A stretch of 64,000 nucleotides of DNA from Taxillus chinensis (taxonomy: Eukaryota > Streptophyta > Magnoliopsida > Santalales > Loranthaceae), in the NCBI GenBank assembly GCA_023512835.1, contig CM042091.1, positions 38,392,107 to 38,456,106 of the forward strand. The letters run 5' to 3'. The first letter of the stretch is position 1, and each line of letters starts with the position of its first letter. The position numbers were made by a program, and so were the translations under genes. Shown here piece after piece: positions 42,309-53,254 of this stretch. The notes below the pieces were generated by a model. That model ran no database searches. It worked only from the letters and a program-made list of their open reading frames with translations, and was not told the DNA's origin.

Positions 42309-44248
42309 TGTAAGGACCCGTACCTTGAGTTAGTCACAGTTTTGCCTTCTGAGTAGAGTTTTTCTAGATTTTGACCTAGTGAATGGGCTCAAATGAATTC
42401 ACGTGCAAAAGGAAAGATGCTTAGAATGATGTCCTCTATCTACCACAGAAGTTTCAGGCCAAACAGACGTGTATGTGAGGTGCACGTGATATGGGTCCAA
42501 TTCACGTGCAAGTGTGATTGTCTTCTAAATGATGCAAGGAGGCTAGGGGTGAAGTTTGAGAGCATTTGGAGCCCATTTGGAGTTGCACGTGAATTGAGAA
42601 TTCACGTGCAAATTGGCGTGCAGCCATATTTTTGCATGGTTCCCTTGGTTTTGACATTCTAATGATCTTTCTCCAAAGGACCATGTTGAAATTCTGAGTA
42701 TTTTGGCCTATATGGGTGCGGAAAGGTGTTAACTTGTGTGATCAAAACTACGTCGTTTTGATCCCGGGGTTTACTTAATCAAAACTACGTCGTTTTGATG
42801 TGGGTAGTGTCTATATAATGAGGGCTTAAGTTTGAGTTTAGGGTTCTTGTGTTCTTCCTTGCTGTAGCTTGCCGAGAGAGAGAGAGAGAGAGAGAGAGAG
42901 GATCTCCTGGGCCGTTGCCGTGGTGGTTCGCGTCGTTGGAAGGTGTCTAGCGTAGAGGATAGGACAAGAGCTCTGAGGTAGGGATTCATGTTCTTCCAAA
43001 CTCTCTGTTTTAGGATATTCACCTATATATATATATATGTAAATCCATATAGGTGTGATCTCCTATATGGATGTTGGCCTTGAGTGGCATGTTCTGTTGA
43101 TTTTGATGTTGAATTTTGCCTGAGGATTTTCCGGGTTTGTTTATGCCCACCATGTGTTTGATGAAATGTTCGTGAGGCCTGCACACTATGTATTTGATAA
43201 AATGTCCGTGAAGGCCCGCATGCCATATGTTAATATAATACTGTGAGACCTTGTGTATGGGTGTTTGATGATATACCTGTGTGACTGGTGTGTCTGTGTT
43301 TGATTTGGATTTGATTTTAAGCCTGTGAGGCTGATGTGTGTGGCTTGTATCCGACCATGTTGGTCCTTCCGAGATTAAGTGTAAATGCTTTATCTTTTCG
43401 TTGATCCGTTTTGAGAGCGAAGCTGAGATATGGGCCAGGCACAATAGCTGGACCCCTTTGAGATTTGGCCAGGACGTGGTCCTGAGTCTCGGTGTAGCAC
43501 TCACGACGGTGGGCTAAGTCTACACCCATTCCTGAGGGTAGGTATGGCGCCCGAGGAGGTGGTTGACCATATCGACTCGGGTGGAAAATGTTGCATTGGT
43601 GTCCATGCAACATTCGCCTGGATGTGGTATGTCATGTCGCCGTGGTGGCGGGGTGTCCTCTGCCCTCCAGTGCGGGTTCAGGTAAAGAGTGTTTACCTGG
43701 GTGATGTTTCGTTGCTTTAGCCTTAGGCACGACACGAGCACAAGCATACACATATCATGCATGTTGTAGAGCGGGACGGGTCTGGGGGAGACCGGATCCC
43801 TAGCGAGCTATGGTTTGCTCACCCCTCCTATAAAATGTTCTTTTGCGGGGTTTAGTAGGCGGTAGGTGAAGGCCGAGGAGCTAGGCCCCTGGGGCTGGGA
43901 GTTTATGCTATTTCCTTTGTTGTACTTTTTTTTTTTGTTTTGGAATTTGGTTTGGTTTTATTTGTAACAAGACACCTGGCTTCATAGGGGTTTTTCCCGA
44001 CCGGGTTGTAATAAACATTTAGTCTTTGAAATGAAATAAAATGAGATATTGTTATTCAATTTGTGTTTGTGTGCATGGTTTGGGAGCAGGAGCATGCCCC
44101 TTGGCATGTTAGCTCCGATTGTGCAGGTTTGGGACAAGACCCGTGCTAGAAGTCCTTTTAAGGTGCTTGCACCAACCCCTTGTCCCTTCGGGTGCGGGCA
44201 TGGGCAGTCACTACTCCTTTCCAAGTGGAAGGAAATTGGGGCGTGACA
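42309..44248 (+). repeat. Solo LTR, Tekay-like gypsy family
   Basis: Begins TGTAAGGACCCGTACC and ends TTGGGGCGTGACA, with exact 5-bp target duplication CTATA on both sides (42304-42308; 44249-44253). Plus-strand orientation. Its U3 has five CACGTG motifs, two ACGT-core palindromes (42741, 42778) and TATATAA at 42813, followed by a leader with TTTAGGGTTCTT and a (GA)n run at 42874-42900. Confidence 0.92.
42400..42608 (+). promoter_or_regulatory. CACGTG (G-box) array in the solo LTR U3
   Basis: CACGTG at 42400, 42483, 42503, 42586 and 42603, in inverted pairs such as TTGCACGTGAATTG / AATTCACGTGCAA. The block shares diverged sequence with the Athila-type LTR at 55640-55850. G-boxes bind bZIP and bHLH factors in plants (general knowledge). 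Confidence 0.8.
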
Positions 44249-44350
44249 CTATATATGTCACGTACATTAGTTGGTAATGGAAGGGTATAAATGTAATTAG
44301 CTTGTTATAGTTTGGTTTGCACAAAATTACTGCTACAAGTAAGTAAAATG

Positions 44351-45366
44351 TGTTGGATCAAACTCAGAATTTGGATGGTGCGGATAAAACCCTATGTAAT
44401 TTGATTTGAGCTCTTTCGATGTCTATAATAACTTGTTGTAGAAAGATAAGCTTAAACTAGATCTTTACTCATGAGCAAGTTAAGGGCATGATACATAATC
44501 TTGATACGGACCAATGAGAGTGTCAGCAATTAACTTGGTAAATAACCAAGTTAACACAAGATACGAAGTAAGAAATACTAGCGCGGATTAAGGGCTATTG
44601 ATATGGAATAAGGAATCTGCATCTTTCACTCAAATGGACTAAGGACAAAAAGATGTAGAGTAAGAATACTAGTCTACAACTCGTGTGGAGTATGAGAGCA
44701 CTTATGCGGAATAAGGACCCGAGTCTTTATTCACACGGAGTAAGACATCCGAGTACTTCACTAACGCGGAGTACTTTACAAACTCATCAGCTCGCTGTGT
44801 CTCAATGTAAGAAGAGTTTTGTTGAAGACATTTAAGTTATCTTACACGTGGATCACACGAATGCGTGGACCAATCTTCAATGAAATTGGAACTATACAAA
44901 ATGGATTTAATTTACTCATATTTCCAATATCTTGAGCTCTACATTCATAGCATTAAAACAGAGGGACTTTCCAAAAATATCATTGATGAATCTCAACAAC
45001 CAAGATGTTCAATTCTAAGAATGTCTCCAAGGGATGCATATAAATATAGAGTCTTGTACATTTGTATGTGTGTGCTTATGAGTGCTTTTTAAAGCTTTTG
45101 ACTAGTGTGTGCGTAATTATAAGAGTGCTACTGTAAACCAGAAAGAGATATTCTTTCAGTAGATCCAAGTTCATGCAAACAACTTTATCTCTGGTTACTC
45201 GTTTTGTTGTAATTATCTTTTGATAATAATACAAAACACTTTCACTATCCTGGTTATCTTCCACATTGATTCATTCTCTTAACTAGATTAAGTGTTGTGT
45301 CAAAAAGAGTGAGAAATAGTTTTTCAAAGAGCCTATTCACCCTCCTCTAGGCTCCTGGGACCAACA
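44351..45366 (+). repeat. Solo LTR, copia family related to 25613-38132
   Basis: Starts TGTTGGATCAAACTCAGAAT and ends CTCCTGGGACCAACA, with exact 5-bp target duplication AAATG (44346-44350; 45367-45371). Orientation is opposite to the large copia element. The termini and the phrase TTACTTGGTAAATAACCAAG are shared with that LTR. Carries decayed GGAGTAAGGAA-type motifs at 44600-44770. Bases 44254-44345 and 45372-45587 contain nothing recognised. Confidence 0.88.
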
Positions 45367-45587
45367 AAATGGATTTAACAATTTTCTCTTATGTTTTTAC
45401 CAGTACAATTATATGTATATTTTTGGTGGGAGGGGGTCAAAATAAAAACTAGGCATGAAAGGGAGGCGGGGTGGTACTAGAAGGCCTTCACTGGTGTGGT
45501 GTTGGAGGTTTGTTGACGTCTTGACAACTGGAATTATGACATTTTTTGGGATGTAAGTGCTCGCTTATGTCGTTTGACAGTTATAGT

Positions 45588-48200
45588 TGTTGAACCCCAT
45601 TTTGACCGAGTTAAATCACAATCGTACTCGACGAAAGACCACAAGACAAAGAACCACTTTGGGAAACCTTTAAATGCCCAAAGGCAAGCACAAGTGATAG
45701 AGAATGAAATTTGGAAAACAACGCACTTGACCACACTTAATTTCGAGAAGAAATGAAGAAATTATGACAAAAGTACCAAGTTTTGTATGAAGTTGAATTG
45801 GACAGCCAGTGTGTAACCCGCTATTTTACCAATAACTTCTCTGATACTTGTCATAATCCAACAAAGTCAATTGAGTTGAGTAGATAACATCTTTATCTGT
45901 CATTTACAACTGGTTTGAGATTATTCCGGGTTGTATTCAATTAATTATGATTTTTCGAAGTTGGCAACCAAATCTGGTACAAATTTGGGAGAGACAGCCA
46001 GTGCGTAGCGCGCTATTTTGCCAATAACTTCCTCAATACTTGTTGGAATTGAACAAAGTCACTTGCATTGGTTAGATAACATCTTTATATATCGTGTCCA
46101 ATTGGTTTGAGGTTATTCCAAGATGTGCGTAATTAATTATGAATTTTTGAAGCTAACGGGCAGAATGCTCCCATTGTCATGTACCTCTATGCGGTGTTTC
46201 CCACTTTTCTCCTAAATGGATGATCCTTTCTGAGTGATTCCAATTTCAGAAGATAGATAACATAATTTAGAGAAAAAAAAGACCAATTTGGCCTCAATCC
46301 GAGCTCTATAGAGAAAGTTATGAATTTTTGAAGTTGCCCCAGAAATCTGTCTTATTTTCCACGAATTTTGGTCCTTCACATGGATGTTTGTCCCACATTG
46401 ATAGTTTTGCTTCTCCTTCGCCCAGTATATATACAAAGACACTCTCCTTACACAGCAAGTAAGAACAAGAGAGGCCTAAGGAAGCCCAAGTAGAGGCGCC
46501 ACATGGCGACTAAGCCCACACAGAAATTTTTGGAGTAAGGAATTAGCGCGGACAAATCCAGGCCTTCCATTTGCATGGAGTAAGGAATTAGCACTGATAT
46601 GGAGTAAGGAAATTAGCGCTGACAAGGAGTAAGGAATTCGAGCCTTCCATTCGCATGAAGTAAGGAATTTGAGCTTCATTGTTCCGGAAATCATCCCAAT
46701 GATCCGGACAAACTCCAAAATAGCTCCTCCACAACATCGGGACTTTGAAAATACAAAAAAATCTTTTTAAATGCTATCAGTGTCTTGGAACTCCATTTTC
46801 AAGCGTGGGAATTGAGGAGTCTCCGAATATTAAATTAAAATGTCTTGGGTCTCCTTTTTCAAAGCATGGGAAGTGGGAATCGTTGTAAATGGGTTCTAAT
46901 TAATACCTGGGAACCGAGAATCCTATTTTCAAAGTCATTAATTCATTGGAACACTATAGTTGACTTATTGGGACTGTAAGGCATCCAATTAGTGCCGAGG
47001 CGCGGACCTGTCTCCCCCTGGGATCCTTATAAATAGACTACCCCAAGAGGCAAAAAAAAAAGGAGGAGATCATTTTTTATCGAGAGAAAAAGAGAGCTTG
47101 CTAGACGGGATTATGAGAGAGAAAAATCGGAGAGAAAGTTCGAGAATTTCGAAGGCGAAAACACTTCATTTTGGGAGAAAAGCACCCGAATCTCTCCTAT
47201 TTTTTGGTGGAAAGAGCTAAGGCTGAAGGAAATATACCGAATCAAGGAGGAAGATTTCTTTTACTAATTATTGTGTTTTCAGGGGATTACTAGGATGAAA
47301 GAGGAGTCAACATCTCGCATTATCTTAATTTCTCCAGGTTTCTCGCTTTACTTTTGTTTATTTATTAAACTGTTTTTTTTTTAAAATTCTTTCTTTGTGT
47401 TGTTTTCAAACATAAAACCCAAAAAACTTCTCTATTTTCTTTTTTCATTATTTCTCAAAGTTAAAAAAACAAAAATACAGAAAACAGTTTGCATTTCTCT
47501 TTTCATTTATTATTTTCAAAAATAATAAAATGAAGGAACACAAAACTCATATCTCTTCTAGAAAATTTAAAACAAGAGCTTGGGTGGTCATGAGGATTGA
47601 GCCCTAGATGCTCATATCCTAGTCTGCCTGGGCCAATATTAATTGTGGTAGTATTTCCATTTGAATTCAAATTGTTTTTATTTTCTTTTCTAAAAAAAGA
47701 AAGTTCCCTTTTTGTTTTCCTAAAAACCGCAATACTATCACATGGGCCTAGATCTCATATTCTTTTTCTAAAATTAGAATGTCCCCTTTTATTTATTTTA
47801 TTAATTTTTTTTTTGTGATTTTAAGGCCTAGATCCTAAAATCCTTCTTTTTCTTAAAATTAAAAATAAAAAAACTTTTTTTTAATAAATGATAAAGCAAA
47901 CAAACACTCATAGATCAAGACTAGGTACCAATTATGGGCGTTGTGGGAGTGCAAGAGTTTTTCTTCCTTTTTCACACGTAACTGACTCCCGAACCTAATT
48001 TTCTAGAACTGTAGACCCTTTCTTTTTCTAGGTGCCCAATCATACCTCTAATTTGTTTGGTGGCCACTCTGTGTTTTTCTTTTCTTTCATGGTTTGTGCG
48101 AGCCTTGTGCAGGGATGACTCTAGGATCAATTGAATGAACTAAGCATGGAGTCCTTTCACCAAAGCCAGCAATGAGCCCGGTCAAAAACGGGTGATGACA
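45588..48200 (+). repeat. Tat-type (gypsy) LTR
   Basis: Ends GGGTGATGACA directly before a tRNA-Arg-like primer-binding site. The start TGTTGAACCCC is inferred from the usual TG start; no target duplication was found. Contains a TATA box TATAAATA at 47028-47035, followed by a purine-rich leader, a ~192-bp tandem duplication, and five GGAGTAAGGAA-type motifs. No coding content of note. Confidence 0.6.
45801..46185 (+). repeat. ~192-bp tandem duplication inside the Tat LTR
   Basis: Unit 1 begins GACAGCCAGTGTGTAACCCG at 45801 and unit 2 GACAGCCAGTGCGTAGCGCG at 45993; both continue through CTATTTT(A/G)CCAATAACTTC, AGATAACATCTTTAT and TAATTAATTATGA. About 80% identical. Confidence 0.85.
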
Positions 48201-48202
48201 GC

Positions 48203-48220
48203 TGGCAACTCTGCTGGGGA
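48203..48220 (+). promoter_or_regulatory. Primer-binding site of the Tat-type element
   Basis: TGGCAACTCTGCTGGGGA, two bases after the LTR end, resembles TGGCGACTCYGCTGGGGA, the site complementary to tRNA-Arg used by Tat/Ogre elements. About 420 bp of untranslated leader (48221-48640) follows before unrelated Tekay gag sequence begins. Confidence 0.75.
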
Positions 48221-48639
48221 CTGTTGTGAGAGTCTAGCCATGGTCTCGATTTATTGGAATGTTTGCTTGCTTGTTTTTTCTGTTTATTTTCCTTTTATTC
48301 TATAATTGTTTTAACTGTGCATACATGCTTCTCTCTCTTTCTCCAACCCTATTCTCGGGTTTTCTCTAACACATTAGAATTAGAGACGCTAGTAAAGGTT
48401 TGCCCATGTGGACTTGGTTGTGCTTGTCTACATGGAATACCTGAAATGTCTCACTCAAGCAGTGGTAATTTCTTATTAATGCCTCAAGAGGTACAAGGAG
48501 GACCCCCTCCGTCAATGCCCTTTAGGGTACGGGGGCTCCCTCTTAGTTCTTGTTAATGCCCTCATGGTACAAGGTTAAGTAGGGAATGCTTGGGAACCAA
48601 TAAATAAGATAGGTAGATTTAGAAGCCCGTTAAGGGCAT

Positions 48640-49620
48640 GATGTGGGACAAGTTCTTGCAGCTCTTCATGATGAATTTTTCCCTGAGTCGTTGAGGTGGC
48701 AAAAGAGGGAGGAATTCGGCAGTCTGAAGTAGGGATCGAAAACGGTGCCCAAGTATGAGCGAGAGTTCCGGAGTTTGAGTAGATTTGCTCCTAAGAAGGT
48801 GGCAAGGGAGGACCTGAAGGCCCACAAGTTCACTTTGGGCCTTAGGCCAGCCCTTAGGCAAAGGGTGGTGATCTTGCACTTGAGGACTTATGTTGAGGTT
48901 GTAGAGACGGCTCGTATCGGCGAGAGGGAGTTGGATGATGGGAGGCGGGCCCATCGGGGTTGCGATTACGGGTGGATCGAACGTGATTCGGGGCCCAAGA
49001 GGTCCAAGATAAAGGAGAGAGATAGCAGTTCCTTCCGCGATAGGGGCCATTCATTGGTGAACCTAGGGAGGACTACGTTTGACGGCAGTAGGCAGGGTGG
49101 TTCAGCAGGAGGTCTTCTCGGCGGTTGTCATTGCTATGGGGAGAAAGGCCACTTCAAGAGGGAGTGTCCAAAGAAAAACTGGTGATGCAATAGTTGTGGA
49201 CGAGAGGGCCATTTGAGCCGGGTTTGCTAGAGTGGCAACAAGGGAGTTGGCGGCATGGTATCCAGAACGAGGAGTGACGCTAGTTTTCGTGCACCAGTAG
49301 AGAGACCAGCTCGTCAGTGGCAGGCTAGTCAGGCAGGATTGAACCAGACCCGACCTTAGGGGAGGCCAGAGCGGCAGCAGAATAAAGTTGGGGGCATCCA
49401 TGGCGGGAACCGTCCAGTGGGTGAGCCGACTAGTGGCACGGGCCAAGGGAGGATGTTTACGCTGAATACCACACCCCAGGAGGAGGCTGAGCTACCATGT
49501 CCACCGGCGGAGGGTGGGGCAGGACCATCGGTGGTTAGAGGTACCCTTTTGATTTCTCATACGCTTGTTTCAGCTCTTTTTGATACGGGTGCATCTTGTT
49601 CGTTTGTTGCTGAACTTTGA
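48640..49620 (+). pseudogene. Tekay-like gag and protease
   Basis: Capsid tail reads KYEREFRSLSRFAP and LGLRPALRQRVV, then two zinc knuckles: CHCYGEKGHFKREC (CX2CX4HX4C, intact, ~49129-49170) and CNSCGREGHLSRVC (~49188-49230), separated by a stop at 49183. The protease motif LFDTGASCSFVA is at ~49580-49612. Would form the capsid and mature the polyprotein. Confidence 0.85.
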
Positions 49621-52600
49621 ATTAAGGGGTTGGGATTAGCATGTGATGAGGCAAAGAGGCCCCTATCAGTGGAGTCACCGGTAGGGGGTATGATTGAGGT
49701 GCGGCGCTTATGTCGTGACTGTGTGTTAACTATAGGGGATGTGGAGCTTAGTTTCGATTTGTCTGTGATGCCCTTGCATACATTTGACCTGATCTTGGGT
49801 ATGGATTGGCTTATGGCTTTCCAGGCCAAGATAGATTGTTATCGGCGGCGTGTATCCTTCATGACACCTGCCAGGGACTTCTTGCACCCTATAGGGGGAG
49901 TGGGACCGTGAGGCGAGTCGGCCTGGGCCAATGTTGGACCAATGGGGTGCCATTACCCACAGGTTGGCAGCCCTGACCTTTGCTGAGGAGGGGAAAGTGG
50001 AAAAGAGAGTGTGGCCAGCAGTTGTTGACCAATTTCAGGATGTCTTTCCTGACCAGTTGAGGAGTTTACCTCCTAAGAGAAGTGTGGAGTTCACCATTGA
50101 GTTGATACCGGGGATTGGCCCAATCTCCCAAGTAGCATATCATATGGGACATGCTGAGTTGAGGGAGCTTCAGAGGCAAATAGAGGAATTGGTAGACCAG
50201 GGGTATATCGGACCGAGTACCTCACCCTGGGGTGCTCCGGTGCTTTTTAAGAAGGCGGATGGCACGCTCGCCTCCGCATTGATTACAAGGAAGCTTAATT
50301 CGGTGACTCGTGAAGAACAAGTATCCGTTGCCTCAAATAGATGACCTGTTTGACCAATTGAGTGGGCCAGTGGTTTTCCAAGATAGATCTACGATCGGGG
50401 TATCACCAGTTAAGGGTTAAGGAGGAGGATATCCCTAAGACGGCCTTTCGGTGCAGGTATGGGCATTATGAGTGGGTAGTGATGCCTTTCGGGCTCACTA
50501 ATGCACTAGCAGTGTTCATGCATTTGATGAACCAGGTCTTTGCTCCATACTTGGACTCTTTTGTGGTAGTGTTTATAGACGATATCTTGGTATATTCCAA
50601 GACGGAGAGGGAGCATGTGGAACATTTGGCAACAGTGTTGGAAACCTTGAGGGACCAGTAGTTGTTTGCTAAGTTTAGCAAATGTGAGTTTTGGATGCAG
50701 GAGGTTCATTTCCTTGGCCATGTAGTGTCAGCTGAGGGAGTCAGAGTGGACCCAGCTAAGATTGAGGCTGTGGCATCGTAGGAGAGGCTAACCAATGTTT
50801 TCGAGATTCGTAGTTTTCTTGGCTTGGCAGGGTATTATCGTCGTTTTGTAGAGGAATTGTCCCGTTTGGTGGCTCCTATGACGGCATTGACTAGGAAGGG
50901 AGTGAAGTTTCAATGGACTGACACGTGTCAACAATCATTTGAGACTTTCAAAACCCGTTTGACCACTGCACCTGTGTTAAGGTTACCCAAGGAGGATATC
51001 GCATATGAGGTGTATTGTGATGCGTCCAGGATTGGTTTGGGGTGTGTGCTTATGCAGGAGCACCGTGTGGTAGCTTATGGGCCGAGGCAGTTGAAACCAC
51101 ATGAGCATAATTACCCTACTCATGATCTTGAGTTGGCAGCTGTCATCTTTGCTTTGTAGAGTTGGCAGCATTACCTTTTAGGGGAGAAGTTTGTAGTGTT
51201 CTCAGATCATAAGAGCCTTCAGTACATCTTTACTCAGAAGGACTTGAATTTGAGATAGCGGAGATGGGTGGAGTATTTGCAGACCTTTGATTTTACTCTT
51301 GCCTATACCCCGGGCAAGGGTAATGTTGTGGCTGACGCTTTGAGCAGGAAAGCGAAGGCTGAGGTGGTCGCGAGAGAGTGGAAGCTAATGGAGCAGTTGG
51401 CAATGTTGCAATTGTAGCCTATGACTTGTGATGGTAGGACAGTGCTGAGTCCTATGGTTGTAGTACCTACGTTGTATCAGCGAGTCCGGGAGGGACAATT
51501 GGGTGACATTGAGTGTGAGGTTCTCCGTGCCCGTATTGAGGCTGGTGAGCTAACTGAGGATTGGATCGAGGGTCCTGAGCATGAGTTGTCTTTTCAGGGA
51601 TGGCTAGTGGTGGCTTCTCCTCTTAGAGAAGAGGTGATGAGGGAGTTTCATCAATCTAGAGTTGCAGTGCATCCAGGGGGTACGAAGATGTACCATGCAC
51701 TTTGGGGGCATTTTTGGTGGCCTGGGATGAAACGTGATGTAGCTGCTTTTGTTTCGAGGTTCCTTACCTGTCAGCAGGTGAAAGTTAAACATCAGTGGCT
51801 GGCGGGCATGTTATAGTCGTTGCCCGTAGCAGAATGGAAGTGGGATCACATCGCGATGGATTTTGTGACGGGCCTCCCACACACTACTGGGAGGAAAGAC
51901 ATGATATGGGTGATTGTGGATCGGCTCATGAAGTCAGCCCATTTCCTTGCTGTTCGCGAGTGGGACTCTATTGGGGCTTTGAGTCAACTTTATATGAACG
52001 AAGTTGTGAGACTGCATGGGGTGCCATCGTCGATTGTGTCCGACAGAGATGCGCGGTTCACTTCCCGTCTTTGGACTGATTTGTAGGGGCTATGGGGACA
52101 AAGCTTGATTTGAGTACAGCCTTTCACCTTGAAACTGATGATCAGACAGAGCGGACGAATCAGACCTTGGAGGACATGTTGCGGGCCTGTGTGCTAGATT
52201 TTGGGGGTTCGTGGGCAACCCACCTTCCTTTGGTGGAGTTTGCCTACAACAACAGTTATCAGGCATCCATTGGGATGGTCCCTTTTGAGGCATTATATGG
52301 GAGGCCGTGCCAATCACCTTTGTGTTGGACTGAGGTAGGAGAGGCAGCTCTCTTGGGACCACAGTTGGTTCAAGAGGCTATTGAGAAGGTTAAGTTGATT
52401 CGTCAGCGATTGTTATCAGCTCAGAGTCGGCAGAAATCTTATGCGGATCAGCAGCAGCGACCTTTAGAGTTTTATGTGGGTGACCATGTGTTCCTTCATG
52501 TTTCTCCCTGTCGTGGACATCGGCGATTTGGGCGAGGTTCCAAGCTATCTCCACGGTTTATTGGTCCTTTTGAGGTTATGGCTCGTGTGGGGCTAGTGGC

Positions 52601-52907
52601 CTACCGGTTAGCATTGCCACTGCGGTTGAGTCGGGTGCACAATGTATTCCACGTGTCCCAGTTGAGGAAATATCATCCTGACCCCACCCATGTGATCGAT
52701 TGGGGGACATTGGATATTGAGGATGACATGTCAGTTGTTGAGGCCCCTATCCGTATTCTAGACCGGCGGGAGAAGCTTTTGCGTGGTCGTGCTATTCTTT
52801 TGGTTTGCGTGCTATGATAGCACCGTGGCATTGAGGAGGAGGCGTGGGAACATGAGTCCGTGATGCGTGAGCAACACCCAGAGTTGTTTGAGGACGAACA
52901 ATCTTAA
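49620..52907 (+). pseudogene. Tekay-like pol: RT, RNase H, integrase, chromodomain
   Basis: RT: IEELVDQGYIGPSTSPWGAP (~50190), [15 protein letters not shown] (~50370), catalytic [10 protein letters not shown] (~50580). RNase [14 protein letters not shown] (~51015), [11 protein letters not shown]. Integrase: VAVHPGGTKMYHAL (zinc region), WDHIAMDFVTGLP (D1), IVSDRDARFTS (D2), TDDQTERTNQTLE (E). C-terminus: VHNVFHVSQLRKY and a chromodomain-like RILDRREKLLRG to HPELFEDEQ. Stops at 50659, 50779, 51157, 51256, 51415, 51814 and 52084 are TAG; frameshifts occur near 50270-50370 and 52090. Confidence 0.9.
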
Positions 52908-53242
52908 GAGTGGGAGGTGGCTATTGGCCAAGGGATAGTGATGTGTTTTGTATGTTATATTGTATTTGTATTTGTATTTATTTTGTCCTTTAGACTGGTA
53001 TGTATTGAGATATGTTTTGAGATTGAGACTTGTATTTGTGATATGCGGGCATGTGGTATATGCATTTTAATGCCTGTGGTTATGAAATTGTAGTGGTGTT
53101 TTGTTGAGTTTGTGGACGTATGTCCTGTTTTGTGCTGTGTGCGATGAATGAACCATTTAGGTGTTGTGGCTTGCCGTTTTGCAAATGGGTAGCATGTGTT
53201 TGTTTTTCCTTGCATGTTTCTTTTTGGGGATGAAAAGTCTTA

Positions 53243-53254
53243 AGGGGGAGAGGA
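53243..53254 (+). promoter_or_regulatory. Tekay polypurine tract
   Basis: AAGGGGGAGAGGA immediately upstream of the TGTAATGACC start of the 3' LTR. Confidence 0.85.

Noticed and set aside
49557..50721. Minus-strand frames over the Tekay pol
   Set aside because: Antisense shadows of clear protease and RT coding sequence on the plus strand.
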